From Acuticoccus sp. I52.16.1 (GTDB lineage Bacteria > Pseudomonadota > Alphaproteobacteria > Rhizobiales > Amorphaceae): 64,000 nt of DNA. Numbering within the stretch: position 1 is the stretch's first letter; every line of letters begins with the position of its first letter. This document shows, in pieces, positions 11,081 through 21,063 of the stretch. The translations under genes and the position numbers were made by a program. The notes beneath the pieces are model-generated. The model did no database searches. It was not told the DNA's origin and worked only from the letters and a program-made list of their open reading frames with translations. The DNA lies in the NCBI RefSeq assembly GCF_022865125.1, contig NZ_CP094828.1, positions 3,961,219 to 4,025,218 on the forward strand, given 5' to 3'.

Positions 11081-12085
11081 CTATTTGTGCTGCGCTGCAA
11101 CATTGGACAACCCCAACCGGGGGCGCAACGCGTCGGCGATGGCACCGGCGGCGTCCAATGGAATATAGGACCAACGGGGAAAATCCCCATCAAACCAGCG
11201 CATCGCACCGTACTCGATCAAACTGGAATAAAAGGATTCGAATCGGGCTTTTCCACGACCGATTCGCCATCCGAGGATCGGTTTGCCGGTCGTCGCCGCG
11301 TCGCTCAGCATCGCGACGGAGTCGGCGGTGACGATGAACGCGTCCGCCAGGGCGAGGATTCCAGCGTAGGACACGGCGCTTTCCGGCGCGTCACTCGCGA
11401 CCAAATGATGAGGGGTGGCGGCCAGCGCGTCGGTGAGAGCGGCGGTCGCGGCGGGGCCGGTCCGGCGCGAGGTGCCGACGGCGAGGACGCAGTCGTGCCG
11501 CGCGGCGAAGGCGGCGAGCGCGCGGCCGAACGCGGCGGCGTCCGCCGGCTCGAAGCGCTGGCGCGCCGCCGTCCCGCCGACGAGCACGCCGACGACGCCG
11601 CCCGGACGCGCCGGCAGCAAGGGGCGCAGCGCCGCCGACCCTCGCGCCAGATCCTCGGCGGTGACGGCCGAGGGGGCGGTCAGCGTCTCGAACCGGGGCG
11701 GGAGCAGGGCGTCGACCCGGCGCCGGTCGTGACGCGGCGCCCAGATCATGTCGAAGTCGCGCGGGCGCCACAGGACGGGTTGCAGCGCGAGGACGAACGG
11801 GCGCGGCGCGCAAAGGTGCGAGATCGCCCGCGCGGGGCTCAGACTCTGTCGCCCGGCCGCAATGACGAGAACGATTTCTGGCGCCAACCGAGGCGGCAGA
11901 GGGAACTCTTCGGCAACGAGCGCACTATATGGAAGTGACAAACGCCGTGCGATGGCGACTGCCTGTCGGTGATGCCCGATCTTGCCCTGTGCCGAAACGA
12001 TGAGGCAGCAGGGAGGTTCAGGGTGATCACGTTGTGTACAATATTCTTGCGAAGGGCGGGTTGAGCTACGACCTGAAGGATCCAA
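11081..12085 (-). CDS. ELM1 family protein (glycosyltransferase-like fold)
   Basis: A 334-residue member of the family named after plant mitochondrial fission protein ELM1, widespread in alphaproteobacteria, with no established bacterial function. Recognisable features are the N-terminal SAQGKIGHHRQA segment, ETLTAPSAV, VLVGGTAARQRF, GTSRRTGP and the C-terminal IVTADSVAMLSDAATTGKPI, which resembles a GT-B nucleotide-binding half. The start is TTG 12085 with GGGGTGAGG directly before it; no ATG or GTG occurs in frame before the conserved part. It is divergent from lrp with a 50-bp gap, so their promoters overlap. Confidence 0.75.
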   Translation of the reverse strand: MDPSGRSSTRPSQEYCTQRDHPEPPCCLIVSAQGKIGHHRQAVAIARRLSLPYSALVAEEFPLPPRLAPEIVLVIAAGRQSLSPARAISHLCAPRPFVLALQPVLWRPRDFDMIWAPRHDRRRVDALLPPRFETLTAPSAVTAEDLARGSAALRPLLPARPGGVVGVLVGGTAARQRFEPADAAAFGRALAAFAARHDCVLAVGTSRRTGPAATAALTDALAATPHHLVASDAPESAVSYAGILALADAFIVTADSVAMLSDAATTGKPILGWRIGRGKARFESFYSSLIEYGAMRWFDGDFPRWSYIPLDAAGAIADALRPRLGLSNVAAQHK

Positions 12086-12135
12086 GTCCTCACCCCTTTG
12101 ACGCTTGAATTAGAGCGAGAACACGCGCGTCCGCC

Positions 12136-12633
12136 ATGAAAGTTCGCCTCGACACCGTAGATTGGAAGATCCTAGCCGCGTTGCAGAGCAACGGGCGCAT
12201 GACCAACGTGGAGCTGGCGCGCCGCGCCGGTATCTCCGCGCCGCCCTGTCTACGCCGCGTCCGTGCTCTCGAGCAAAACGGGATCATCACCGGGTATCGC
12301 ACCCTGATCGATGAGAAGGAGCTCGGGTACGACCTGACCGCCTTCGCCTTCGTCGGCCTGAAGAACCAGACCGAAGCCGAACTCCTGAAGTTCGAGGAGC
12401 AGCTGCGTGCCTGGCCGATCGTGCGCGACGCCTGGATGGTGTCGGGGGAGGTCGATTTCGTCCTCTTCTGCATCACCGAGACGCTGCGTTCGTTCCAGAA
12501 CTTCATCATCGAGACGCTGACCTCCGCCGAAAACGTGGAGAGCGTGCGCACGTCTCTGACGATCCGCCAGTCGAAATCCGAGCCCCGCGTACCGATGCCG
12601 GGGCAGGAAGTGGCCGACCCCGTCGCCGTCTAG
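12136..12633 (+). CDS. Lrp/AsnC family transcriptional regulator
   Basis: A 165-residue regulator with an N-terminal helix-turn-helix (LDTVDWKILAALQSNGRMTN, AGISAPPCLRRVRALEQNG) and a C-terminal RAM/AsnC ligand-binding domain (VRDAWMVSGEVDFVLFCITE). Such proteins act as octamers or dimers sensing amino acids. It is read away from the ELM1-like gene and lies near trxB, as in many Rhizobiales. The specific effector cannot be told from sequence. The C-terminal tail after about residue 150 is poorly conserved. Confidence 0.92.
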   Translation: MKVRLDTVDWKILAALQSNGRMTNVELARRAGISAPPCLRRVRALEQNGIITGYRTLIDEKELGYDLTAFAFVGLKNQTEAELLKFEEQLRAWPIVRDAWMVSGEVDFVLFCITETLRSFQNFIIETLTSAENVESVRTSLTIRQSKSEPRVPMPGQEVADPVAV

Positions 12634-12665
12634 CCGACGCGCGAGGAGGGTCGACGCGTCGAGCG

Positions 12666-14165
12666 TCAGCGGGCGAAGTCGATGATCGCCGCCGCCGGCG
12701 GGGCCGCCATGTCCTCGGGCAGTTCCAGCGGTGCGATCGTGACGCGGCCGTCCATCCGCACCGTCACCTCACGCTCCGCGGCGATCGCCGCCTCGGCCAC
12801 ACGGTCCGACTCGGCCACCCGTTCCAGCGCCCGCGTCGGCGCGGCCGGGACGTCGATGAGGATGCGCTCACCGTCGCGCCGCAGGGTCAGCACCGCGTGC
12901 GCGTCGCCGCGCATCGCCAGCGTCAGCAGAACCATCCGAAGAAGATTCACCTCGGCGACCGCCGCCGGCGCGGCAGGCGTCGCGACGGCTTCGTCCTCTT
13001 CCGTTACGACGAGGAAGGCGGCGTCCCGCACCAGGCGGCGCACGTCGCACACGGCGCGGAACAGCGGCGTGCCGGCGATGGCGTCGTCCTCGGCGGCGGC
13101 CTGCGGCTCGGGGGCGCCATCGTCGTTGGCGCGCGCGTCCGCGTCGAAATCGCGCAGGGCGAGGTCGGGCACCCAGGCGGGGTCCGGCGCGGTGAAGGGG
13201 GTGGCGGCCTCGGGCATCGTCTCCGCGCGGCCTTCGCCGGGCACGGGCGGGAACATCGGCAGCACGTCGTCGGCGGTGAGCTGCTTGTGGAAGACCAGGA
13301 CGGAGAGCTGCCCGTCGCGCAGCGCGCCGACGCTGACGGTGTAGCGCGCGGACCCGATCGCCACCGCCTTCGTGGTGCGCGCCTGCCCGTCCGCCAGCAG
13401 GAAGGACAGGCTCATCACGTCGAACACGTGCTCGAGGTCGGCCGCGGTGAGCCGGTCCTCCAGCCGCGCCTTGGCCTGCAACGGCGCCAGCGCGTCGAAG
13501 GCGCGGTTGCACAGCTCGATATGGCCGCCGCGGGTCACGAGCGCGATGGGGGCGGGGTTGGCGTCGAGCACCTCCATCAGGAGGTCGCGCCCGGGCGCGC
13601 ATGTCGTCGCGGGGACCTCGGCGACGTGCATCTCGTCGGGCATCGCGGTCAGCAGCATCGCCCGTTCGCCGCTCCACTCGATCGTCGCCATGGTGACGCG
13701 TGCGCCGAAGGTCCGCCCGCCGGCGGTGCGCAGCGGCATCCCCCCCGGCCGCCCCGGCCCGCCGCCGGCGAAGAGCGCGCCCATTCCGCCCGCCGCCTCC
13801 AGGATGTTGGCGGAGGTGTAGCCGAACAGGACCACCGCGGCGCGATTGATGAAGGCGACGTCGTCGTTGACGATCACCAGCGCGGCGACCGGCATCCGCT
13901 CCAAGAGGTCGCGCGCCTTCGCGTCGACCGGCGCGACGTCGAGCATCGAGCCTTTCGGCTTGTCCCAACGGTTGAGCAGCACGTCGGTGGACAGGCGGGC
14001 GAGGGGGCTGGGGTCGAACTCGTCCGGCATGTCGCCGGCGAACTCCGCGCCGAGCGCCTTGGCGATGTACCGGAACGCGTCGGCTTCGGGTCGTGACATT
14101 CGGCCGACATCAATCGGTGCGTCCGCCTCCATGCCGTCTCCCTTATCCTCGGATTGATCGTTCAT
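12666..14165 (-). CDS. PAS-domain sensor protein with degenerate kinase-like C-terminus
   Basis: A 499-residue soluble protein. Two PAS-like domains are visible: one around LLERMPVAALVIVNDDVAFI and FGYTSANILEAAGG (residues about 85-130), and one around LLMEVLDANPAPIALVTRGG and ELCNRAFDALAPL (residues about 195-240). The last 120 residues (EVNLLRMVLLTLAMRGDAHA, VLTLRRDGERILIDVPA) have the rhythm of a histidine-kinase ATPase domain, but I see no phospho-accepting H-box, no N-box Asn and no glycine-rich G1/G2 loops. It is probably a non-catalytic relative of alphaproteobacterial PAS kinases. It is transcribed divergently from the phasin gene, with 246 bp between. Confidence 0.7.
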   Translation of the reverse strand: MNDQSEDKGDGMEADAPIDVGRMSRPEADAFRYIAKALGAEFAGDMPDEFDPSPLARLSTDVLLNRWDKPKGSMLDVAPVDAKARDLLERMPVAALVIVNDDVAFINRAAVVLFGYTSANILEAAGGMGALFAGGGPGRPGGMPLRTAGGRTFGARVTMATIEWSGERAMLLTAMPDEMHVAEVPATTCAPGRDLLMEVLDANPAPIALVTRGGHIELCNRAFDALAPLQAKARLEDRLTAADLEHVFDVMSLSFLLADGQARTTKAVAIGSARYTVSVGALRDGQLSVLVFHKQLTADDVLPMFPPVPGEGRAETMPEAATPFTAPDPAWVPDLALRDFDADARANDDGAPEPQAAAEDDAIAGTPLFRAVCDVRRLVRDAAFLVVTEEDEAVATPAAPAAVAEVNLLRMVLLTLAMRGDAHAVLTLRRDGERILIDVPAAPTRALERVAESDRVAEAAIAAEREVTVRMDGRVTIAPLELPEDMAAPPAAAIIDFAR

Positions 14166-14309
14166 CGTGCGAGGGAGCTTGCTGCCATCGAGTTAATCCG
14201 GCTGCAACGCATACCGGGGGCGGAAGCGGTGAATTCGGTTATCCCCAGGTAAAGGTGTCACATTTTCACGCAGCGAACGCCTGCGTTCTGAGCGGTCGCA
14301 AAAAAAATG

Positions 14310-14322
14310 TTGCACTGCACAA
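14310..14322. promoter_or_regulatory. candidate PhaR-type operator upstream of the phasin gene
   Basis: TTGCACTGCACAA contains the palindrome TGCA-C-TGCA, following an A-run in the 246-bp gap upstream of the phasin. TGC/GCA-rich palindromes of this kind are bound by the PhaR repressor in front of phasin genes in several alphaproteobacteria. This is inference from position and motif only. Confidence 0.35.
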
Positions 14323-14411
14323 TCGGTGCGCTACATAGGGGTTGGCAGCGGCGAAAAGGCTGCGGCCAGACGGCCGCGGCGCTTCACCGCGATCCCGTGC
14401 AGGAGGTCAAA

Positions 14412-14909
14412 ATGTCGATCAACGAAAACATTCCGACCCCGGATACCATCGCGAACGAGGCGTTCAAGGCTGCCGATCAGGCGACCGACCAGTTCGCGTC
14501 TGCCCTTCCGGGGTACGATGCCCCCAAGATGGTCCGTGAGATGGCTGAGCAAGGCATCTCCACGGCCCGCCAGATGTATGAAAATGCCCGCAACGCCGCA
14601 GAGGAGGCGACTGACATGATGGAAGATACCTACGAAACCGCTCGGAAGTCGTTCACCGAGCTGAACCTGAAGCTGATCGATCAGGCCCAGGCCAACACCG
14701 ATCGCGTCTTCGCTTTCGCGAAGGAAGTTGCCGGCGCCAAGACCGTGTCGGAGGCCGTCGAGCTGCAGACCAAGTTCGCGCGTGAGCAGTTCGAGGCTTT
14801 CGCCTCGCAGGCCCGTGAGATGCAGGAGACCGCGCAGAAGCTCGCCTCCGAGACCTCGGGCCCGATGAAGGAAGCCTGGGAGCGCGCGACGCACAAGTTC
14901 AACGCGTAA
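14412..14909 (+). CDS. phasin family protein
   Basis: A 165-residue phasin, a small amphipathic helical protein that coats polyhydroxyalkanoate granules. The sequence is almost wholly helical and rich in Ala, Glu, Lys and Gln, with the family core QATDQFASALPGYDAPKMVR, YENARNAAEEATDMM and FAKEVAGAKTVSEAVELQ, and no signal peptide. ATG 14412 is preceded by a textbook AGGAGG at 14401-14406. It is a single-gene transcript ending in a strong terminator at 14964. No PHA synthase is present in this window. Confidence 0.9.
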   Translation: MSINENIPTPDTIANEAFKAADQATDQFASALPGYDAPKMVREMAEQGISTARQMYENARNAAEEATDMMEDTYETARKSFTELNLKLIDQAQANTDRVFAFAKEVAGAKTVSEAVELQTKFAREQFEAFASQAREMQETAQKLASETSGPMKEAWERATHKFNA

Positions 14910-14963
14910 TTCTCACGCGTCGACGGCGTCGCACCTTCGAGGTCGCGAAAGCTGAAATGAAGA

Positions 14964-14992
14964 AGCGCGTCGGGGTTCCCGGCGCGCTTTTT
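14964..14992 (+). terminator. intrinsic terminator of the phasin gene
   Basis: An 11-bp GC-rich stem (AGCGCGTCGGG with CCCGGCGCGCT, one T-G wobble) closes a three-base loop and runs into TTTTT, 55 bases after the phasin stop codon. Confidence 0.88.
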
Positions 14993-15043
14993 CTATGCCA
15001 TATGCACCCGACCGGCGCGGGGGACACCCCGACGCGGACCTGT

Positions 15044-15120
15044 GCCGACGTAGCTCAGTTGGTTAGAGCGCTGGATTGTGGATCCAGAGGTCGTCCGTTC
15101 GAACCGGACCGTCGGTACCA
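15044..15120 (+). tRNA. tRNA-His (GTG anticodon)
   Basis: A complete 77-base cloverleaf with encoded CCA. The acceptor stem is GCCGACG with CGTCGGT, the anticodon stem is CTGGA/TCCAG around TTGTGGA (anticodon GTG at 15078-15080) and the T arm is GTCCG TTCGAAC CGGAC. Base 1 pairs with U72 as a G-U wobble, the discriminator is A73, and the base before the acceptor is T. The universal G-1 is therefore not encoded, as known for alphaproteobacterial tRNA-His. Confidence 0.97.
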
Positions 15121-15352
15121 TCCACCACACACCCACTCCCGTCTCGTCTTCCCACCCCGGCGCCGTACCGGTCCCCGCAGCGGGCATCGTGCGCCCGCGC
15201 CGCAGGACCGGCGCGCGAGAGCACCGGCGTGCGAGAGTACGCGCCGCAGGTCCCGCGCACGAAGGGGGAGGGCCGCGCCCAGGTGGTGTCCGCTCCTGAA
15301 AAGCTGCGTTAGTATCGGCGCTTGAGAGGGCCGAACGGCCAGGAGGTTACCC

Positions 15353-16555
15353 GTGGCACCCAACCTGACAATCGCCGACCTGCGCGACAAGCACCGGCGA
15401 TTCACCCCCAAGATGTTCTACGATTACGCCGATTCCGGGTCGTACACCGAGGGCACCTACCGCGAGAACGAGACCGCGTTCTCCGCCATCAAGCTGCGCC
15501 AGCGGGTCGCCCGCAACATCGACCAGCGCAACCTCTCCGCCAAAGTCCTCGGCGAGACGCGCGCGCTGCCGCTCTACCTCGCTCCCGTCGGCATGACCGG
15601 CATGCAGCACCCCGACGGGGAGATCCTCGCCGCCCGCGCCGCCGAGAAGTTCGGCGTGCCGTTCACCCTGTCGACCATGTCGATCTGCTCGATCGAGGAC
15701 GTCGCCGCGGCCACCACCAAGCCCTTCTGGTTCCAGCTCTACGTGATGCGCGACCGGGGGTTCGCCGCCGACCTCATCGAGCGGGCGAAGGCGGCCGGCT
15801 GCGCGGCGCTGGTGCTGACGCTCGACCTGCAGATCCTCGGCCAGCGCCACAAGGACCTCAGGAACGGCCTCTCCGCCCCGCCGAAGATGACCCCGAAGGT
15901 CATCGCCCAGCTCATGGCCCGCCCCGAGTGGTGCCTGAAGATGCTCGGCTGCAAGCACCGCCAGTTCGGCAACATCGTCGGCCACGTGAAGGGCGTGACC
16001 GACATGGGCTCGCTGTCGGACTGGACCGCCTCGCAGTTCGACCCGACGCTCGACTGGTCGAGCGTGGAGTGGGTCAAGGAGCGGTGGGGCGGCCCGCTGA
16101 TCCTGAAGGGCATCGGCGATCCGGACGACGCCAAGATCGCCTTGGGCACCGGGGCGGACGCGATCACCGTCTCCAACCACGGCGGCCGCCAGCTCGACGG
16201 GGCGCCCGCCTCGATCGACATGCTGCCGCCCATCGTCGACGCGGTCGGCGGGCAGATGGAGATCCACATGGACGGCGGCATCCGCTCCGGCCAGGACATC
16301 CTGAAGGCGATGGCGCTGGGCGCGGACGCGACCTCCATCGGCCGCGCCTTCATCCACGGCCTGGGCGCGGCGGGCGAGGCGGGCGTCACCCGCGCGCTCG
16401 AGATCCTCGCCAAGGAGCTCGACATCACCATGGCCCTGTGCGGCGAGACGGACATCAACGCCGTCGGCCACCACAACATCTGGGGCCGCGTGCCGGCGGT
16501 GGAGCCGGCCGCCACCGAGCCGCGCGAGGACGACCTCGTCGCCGTCGGCGCCTGA
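15353..16555 (+). CDS. FMN-dependent alpha-hydroxyacid dehydrogenase (lactate dehydrogenase/oxidase-like)
   Basis: A 400-residue flavoenzyme of the L-lactate dehydrogenase/glycolate oxidase family, oxidising an alpha-hydroxyacid to the keto acid. The FMN-site start YDYADSGSYTEGTYRENE and LAPVGMTGM precede the active-site block SNHGGRQLDGAPAS with the base His and substrate-binding Arg, then HMDGGIRSGQDILKAMALGA for phosphate binding. The GTG start at 15353 has AGGAGG 7 bases upstream. The exact substrate (L-lactate or another hydroxyacid) cannot be fixed. The epimerase gene follows after 7 bp, so they form an operon. Confidence 0.9.
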   Translation: MAPNLTIADLRDKHRRFTPKMFYDYADSGSYTEGTYRENETAFSAIKLRQRVARNIDQRNLSAKVLGETRALPLYLAPVGMTGMQHPDGEILAARAAEKFGVPFTLSTMSICSIEDVAAATTKPFWFQLYVMRDRGFAADLIERAKAAGCAALVLTLDLQILGQRHKDLRNGLSAPPKMTPKVIAQLMARPEWCLKMLGCKHRQFGNIVGHVKGVTDMGSLSDWTASQFDPTLDWSSVEWVKERWGGPLILKGIGDPDDAKIALGTGADAITVSNHGGRQLDGAPASIDMLPPIVDAVGGQMEIHMDGGIRSGQDILKAMALGADATSIGRAFIHGLGAAGEAGVTRALEILAKELDITMALCGETDINAVGHHNIWGRVPAVEPAATEPREDDLVAVGA

Positions 16556-16562
16556 CCGCGCG

Positions 16563-17537
16563 ATGCGTATCCTCGTCACCGGCAGCGCCGGCCACCTCGG
16601 CGAAGCGCTGATGCGGATGCTGCCGGCGGCGGGTCACGACCCCATCGGCCTCGACATCGAGCCGGGGCCGCATACCGACATCGTCGGCTCGATCACCGAC
16701 CGGGAGGTCGCCTACACCGCGACCCTCGGTGTCGACGCGATCCTTCACACCGCCACGCTGCACAAGCCGCACGTGAAGACCCACTCCAAGGCCGCATTCG
16801 TGGAGACCAACGTTGCCGGAACGCTGGCGCTGCTGGAGGCGGCGGCGCAGCACCGGATCGCCCGCTTCGTCTTCACCAGCACGACGAGCGCGTTCGGCGC
16901 GGCGCTGAACCCCGCGGCGGACGAGCCGGCGGCCTGGATCGACGAGAGCGTCGCCCCGGTCCCGAAGAACATCTACGGCGTCACCAAGACCGCGGCGGAG
17001 GACCTGTGCGCCCTCTTCGCGCGCGAGAAGGGGATGGCGGTCACGGTCCTGCGCACCTCGCGCTTCTTCCCCGAGGACGACGACGACGCTGCGGTGCGAT
17101 CGCGCTGGAGCGAGCCGAACATCAAGGCCAACGAGTTCCTCTACCGCCGTGTGGACATCGAGGACGCGGCCGCCGCGCACCTTTCGGCGCTCGGTGCGGG
17201 CGCCGGCTTCGCGCGGTACGTCATCAGCGCCCCGGCCCCGTTCGCACCGTCCGACGCGCCGGCCTTGCGCCGCGATCCGCACGCCGTCGTCGCCCGCCTG
17301 TTCCCGGACTATCGGCGGATCTACGACGCGGCCGGCTGGGAGATGCTGGACACGTTCGACCGCGTCTACGACAGTCGCCGTGCCGTGGCCGAACTCGGCT
17401 GGCGTCCGCGCTGGGACTTCGCCGCGATCCTGCGCCAGGTCGAGGCGGGCGCGCCCATCGGCAGCGACCTCGCCCGCAGCATCGGCCGCAAGGGTTACCA
17501 CGACGAGGTCTTCGCAGGCGGCCCCTTCCCGGTCTAG
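16563..17537 (+). CDS. NAD-dependent epimerase/dehydratase family protein
   Basis: A 324-residue extended short-chain dehydrogenase/reductase. The Rossmann motif is GSAGHLG (residues 7-13), and the catalytic pair sits in YGVTKTAAEDL, with STTSAFGA supplying the Ser/Thr. NVAGTLALLEAA is the typical structural motif. Members act on nucleotide sugars or other polyols; the substrate is not evident. It lies 7 bp after the hydroxyacid dehydrogenase gene and is likely co-transcribed, which suggests a small sugar- or hydroxyacid-related pathway. Confidence 0.88.
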   Translation: MRILVTGSAGHLGEALMRMLPAAGHDPIGLDIEPGPHTDIVGSITDREVAYTATLGVDAILHTATLHKPHVKTHSKAAFVETNVAGTLALLEAAAQHRIARFVFTSTTSAFGAALNPAADEPAAWIDESVAPVPKNIYGVTKTAAEDLCALFAREKGMAVTVLRTSRFFPEDDDDAAVRSRWSEPNIKANEFLYRRVDIEDAAAAHLSALGAGAGFARYVISAPAPFAPSDAPALRRDPHAVVARLFPDYRRIYDAAGWEMLDTFDRVYDSRRAVAELGWRPRWDFAAILRQVEAGAPIGSDLARSIGRKGYHDEVFAGGPFPV

Positions 17538-17685
17538 GCCGACACAGCGCCGCCACATCGGCGATCTTTGATTTCGCACTTATGCACTTTTCAAATCTGT
17601 AAGGCGACGGTTATGCTGGCTAAGGGAGGGCGCCGAGACAGGATCTCCGCCCCTCGATCCCGCTGCGGAGCCGGGCCATGCGACG

Positions 17686-18813
17686 ATGAACATCGATGAA
17701 GCCGACCAATCCGAGCTGATCGGCTACCTACTGGCAAGCGTTGTCGAGGAATCGAACCTTCAGTCGTTCACCGATAAACTTGTTTCGCTGTGCGACGACC
17801 GCATTGTGGTCGCACTCCGCCGGATCGATGTCCTGACCAAGTGCGAAGACGTGGCCGGTTTTTCTGGCATCGACGCGGACAGTATCGACTCTTTCGTGAA
17901 CTATTATGCCAGCCGGAATGCATATCAGGAGCCGTTGACGCGCATTCCGCTCAACGCGCCGCAGTTCGCCCTGGCCCATGTCGACCGCCGCGCCATCGCC
18001 AAGTCCGAGATCTACAACGACTGGAAGCGCCCGCTGGGCCTCGGCATCGGCGGCCTCGCGATCAACGTGGCGCGCAGCGGACGTTACGTGCTCAGCGCCA
18101 GCATCGAGATGTCCGACGCGCTGGAGGAGGCGGCGGGGCGCGGGTTCGAGGCGCTGCTGGGCCGTCTCGCGCCGCATCTCGCCACGCTCGCCGATCTTAA
18201 CGGCAAGGCCTGGGCCAAGGGCGTATCGGCCGCACTCGACACCTCGGCGACCGGGGCGCTCCTGGTCTCGCACGTCGGCCGGGTGATCCACATGAACGAG
18301 GCGGCGGAGCGGCTGCTGTGGATCACCGGCCTCAACGTCGACGCCAAGGGCAAGCTGTGCGGTGCGACGCCGGAGGCGGACGGTACCGTCCAGGCCGTGC
18401 TCGGCGACGTGCTGGCCGGCCGCAGCGCCGCGCGCACCGTACGGGTCAAGGACCTCGGCTATCTGGGCGACATCCACCTCACCGCGTCGCGCCTGCCGGA
18501 GGGGGCGCGACGGCCGGCGATCTGGTCCCTGGCGCCGCAGGACGAGCCGGCGGCCGTCATCTACCTGGCGCCCGACCACGAGCGGGCGCGCACCGTGGTG
18601 CCGCGGGTGAGGGCGGTCTACGGCCTCAGCGAGGACGAGGCGTTCATGGCCTTCTTCCTCTACTGCGGGACCCGGCTGGAGGACATCACCAAGATCACCG
18701 GCCAGCACCCCTACGAGGCACAGCTGCTGATCGACCGGGTGATGAAGAAGATGGACGCCGCCCGCTATGCCGACGTGGTGCGCCGCGTCGGCCGGGTCGC
18801 CGCGTCGGTCTGA
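17686..18813 (+). CDS. LuxR-like regulator with PAS-like region and degenerate HTH
   Basis: A 375-residue soluble protein. The middle (TGALLVSHVGRVIHMNEAAE, residues about 190-210) resembles a PAS-like core. The C-terminal 65 residues (RVRAVYGLSEDEAFMAFFLY, then LEDITKITGQHPYEAQLLID and RVMKKMDAARYADVVR) align by eye with the LuxR/GerE helix-turn-helix found at the end of many rhizobial PAS-LuxR proteins, which normally read GLTPAEARLA and VRTQL. The recognition helix is altered (HPYEAQLLIDRV), so DNA binding may be changed or lost. It stands alone, 148 bp after the epimerase. Confidence 0.6.
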   Translation: MNIDEADQSELIGYLLASVVEESNLQSFTDKLVSLCDDRIVVALRRIDVLTKCEDVAGFSGIDADSIDSFVNYYASRNAYQEPLTRIPLNAPQFALAHVDRRAIAKSEIYNDWKRPLGLGIGGLAINVARSGRYVLSASIEMSDALEEAAGRGFEALLGRLAPHLATLADLNGKAWAKGVSAALDTSATGALLVSHVGRVIHMNEAAERLLWITGLNVDAKGKLCGATPEADGTVQAVLGDVLAGRSAARTVRVKDLGYLGDIHLTASRLPEGARRPAIWSLAPQDEPAAVIYLAPDHERARTVVPRVRAVYGLSEDEAFMAFFLYCGTRLEDITKITGQHPYEAQLLIDRVMKKMDAARYADVVRRVGRVAASV

Positions 18814-18831
18814 ACCCGCGGGCGATGCGCG

Positions 18832-20277
<1,446 letters not shown>

Positions 20278-20338
20278 GAAGGGACGATATTTTATTTTGT
20301 GGGCCGGCGGAATGCGCGGCGATGTCGTCACTTCGGAA

Positions 20339-20977
20339 TTAGACCAAAAAGGCGTCCGGGTCGTCGATCCGTTGCGCATGGGCCGCGCGGACGATGCCGT
20401 GGACGGACCGCGCCACCAGCCATACCGCGACGAGGGGGTAGATGATCACCCCGCCGCCCGCGAAGGCGAGTGCGATGGAGAGCACATAGCCCGCCGCCGC
20501 GCCCCAGAAGGTGCGGATCTGGTAGGTGTAGTGCGAGGCGAGCCAGGCCGGCGGCCGGCGTCGCCGCGCGTAGTGGGCGAAGGCGAAGGCCGCCAGCGCG
20601 GTGATCGGCAGCGCGGGGCTGACCAGATAGGCCGCGTAGATCAGCTTCGCGTTGACCATCCCCGGCTGGTCCCAGCGTCCCGCCGCCTCGATGCGCGCTT
20701 GCTTGCGCGCGCCGGGGCCGGCTGCCTCGGCGGCCGCGGCCGCGGCCGCGTCGACCGCGGCGTCGGTCTCGGGCGGTGGTGTGGGCTTGGCCGCTTTGGG
20801 GCGGACCGGAGCGGTCTTGCGGGCGGGCGGCGCCGCGCCGGTGACGCGGGGCGCCTCCGGCAGATGCGGGCGTGAGGCGGGCCCCTTGGCGGTGCGCGGG
20901 CGCGCCGCCTTGCGCCTGGGCGCGCCGTGGGACGGCACGCTCGGGCCGGAGCGCCGGGGAGGCTCGGAATCGCTCAT
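20339..20977 (-). CDS. DUF4870-like membrane protein with Pro/Ala-rich N-terminus
   Basis: A 212-residue protein. The first 115 residues are basic, Pro/Ala-rich and probably disordered. The rest has three predicted membrane helices (AKLIYAAYLVSPALPITALA, then TFWGAAAGYVLSIALAFAGG, VIIYPLVAVWLVARSVHGIV) with SHYTYQIRTFWG, the DUF4870 hallmark. Function is unknown. It sits between glcE (86 bp) and glcF (61 bp) on the same strand, so it may be transcribed with them. ATG 20977 was taken; an in-frame ATG at 21028 is an alternative, and neither has a strong ribosome binding site. Confidence 0.7.
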   Translation of the reverse strand: MSDSEPPRRSGPSVPSHGAPRRKAARPRTAKGPASRPHLPEAPRVTGAAPPARKTAPVRPKAAKPTPPPETDAAVDAAAAAAAEAAGPGARKQARIEAAGRWDQPGMVNAKLIYAAYLVSPALPITALAAFAFAHYARRRRPPAWLASHYTYQIRTFWGAAAGYVLSIALAFAGGGVIIYPLVAVWLVARSVHGIVRAAHAQRIDDPDAFLV

Positions 20978-21063
20978 ACGTTCGTCAACGACCGAACTCG
21001 GGTGAACGTTGCGGCTCCACAGCAGCATGTCATCGCACCGTTTTCGGGTCGAATGACGACCGC

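Noticed and set aside
11839-12093. Minus-strand frame overlapping the start of the ELM1-like gene
   Set aside because: It lies within the ELM1-like gene in another frame and has no family or ribosome site of its own.
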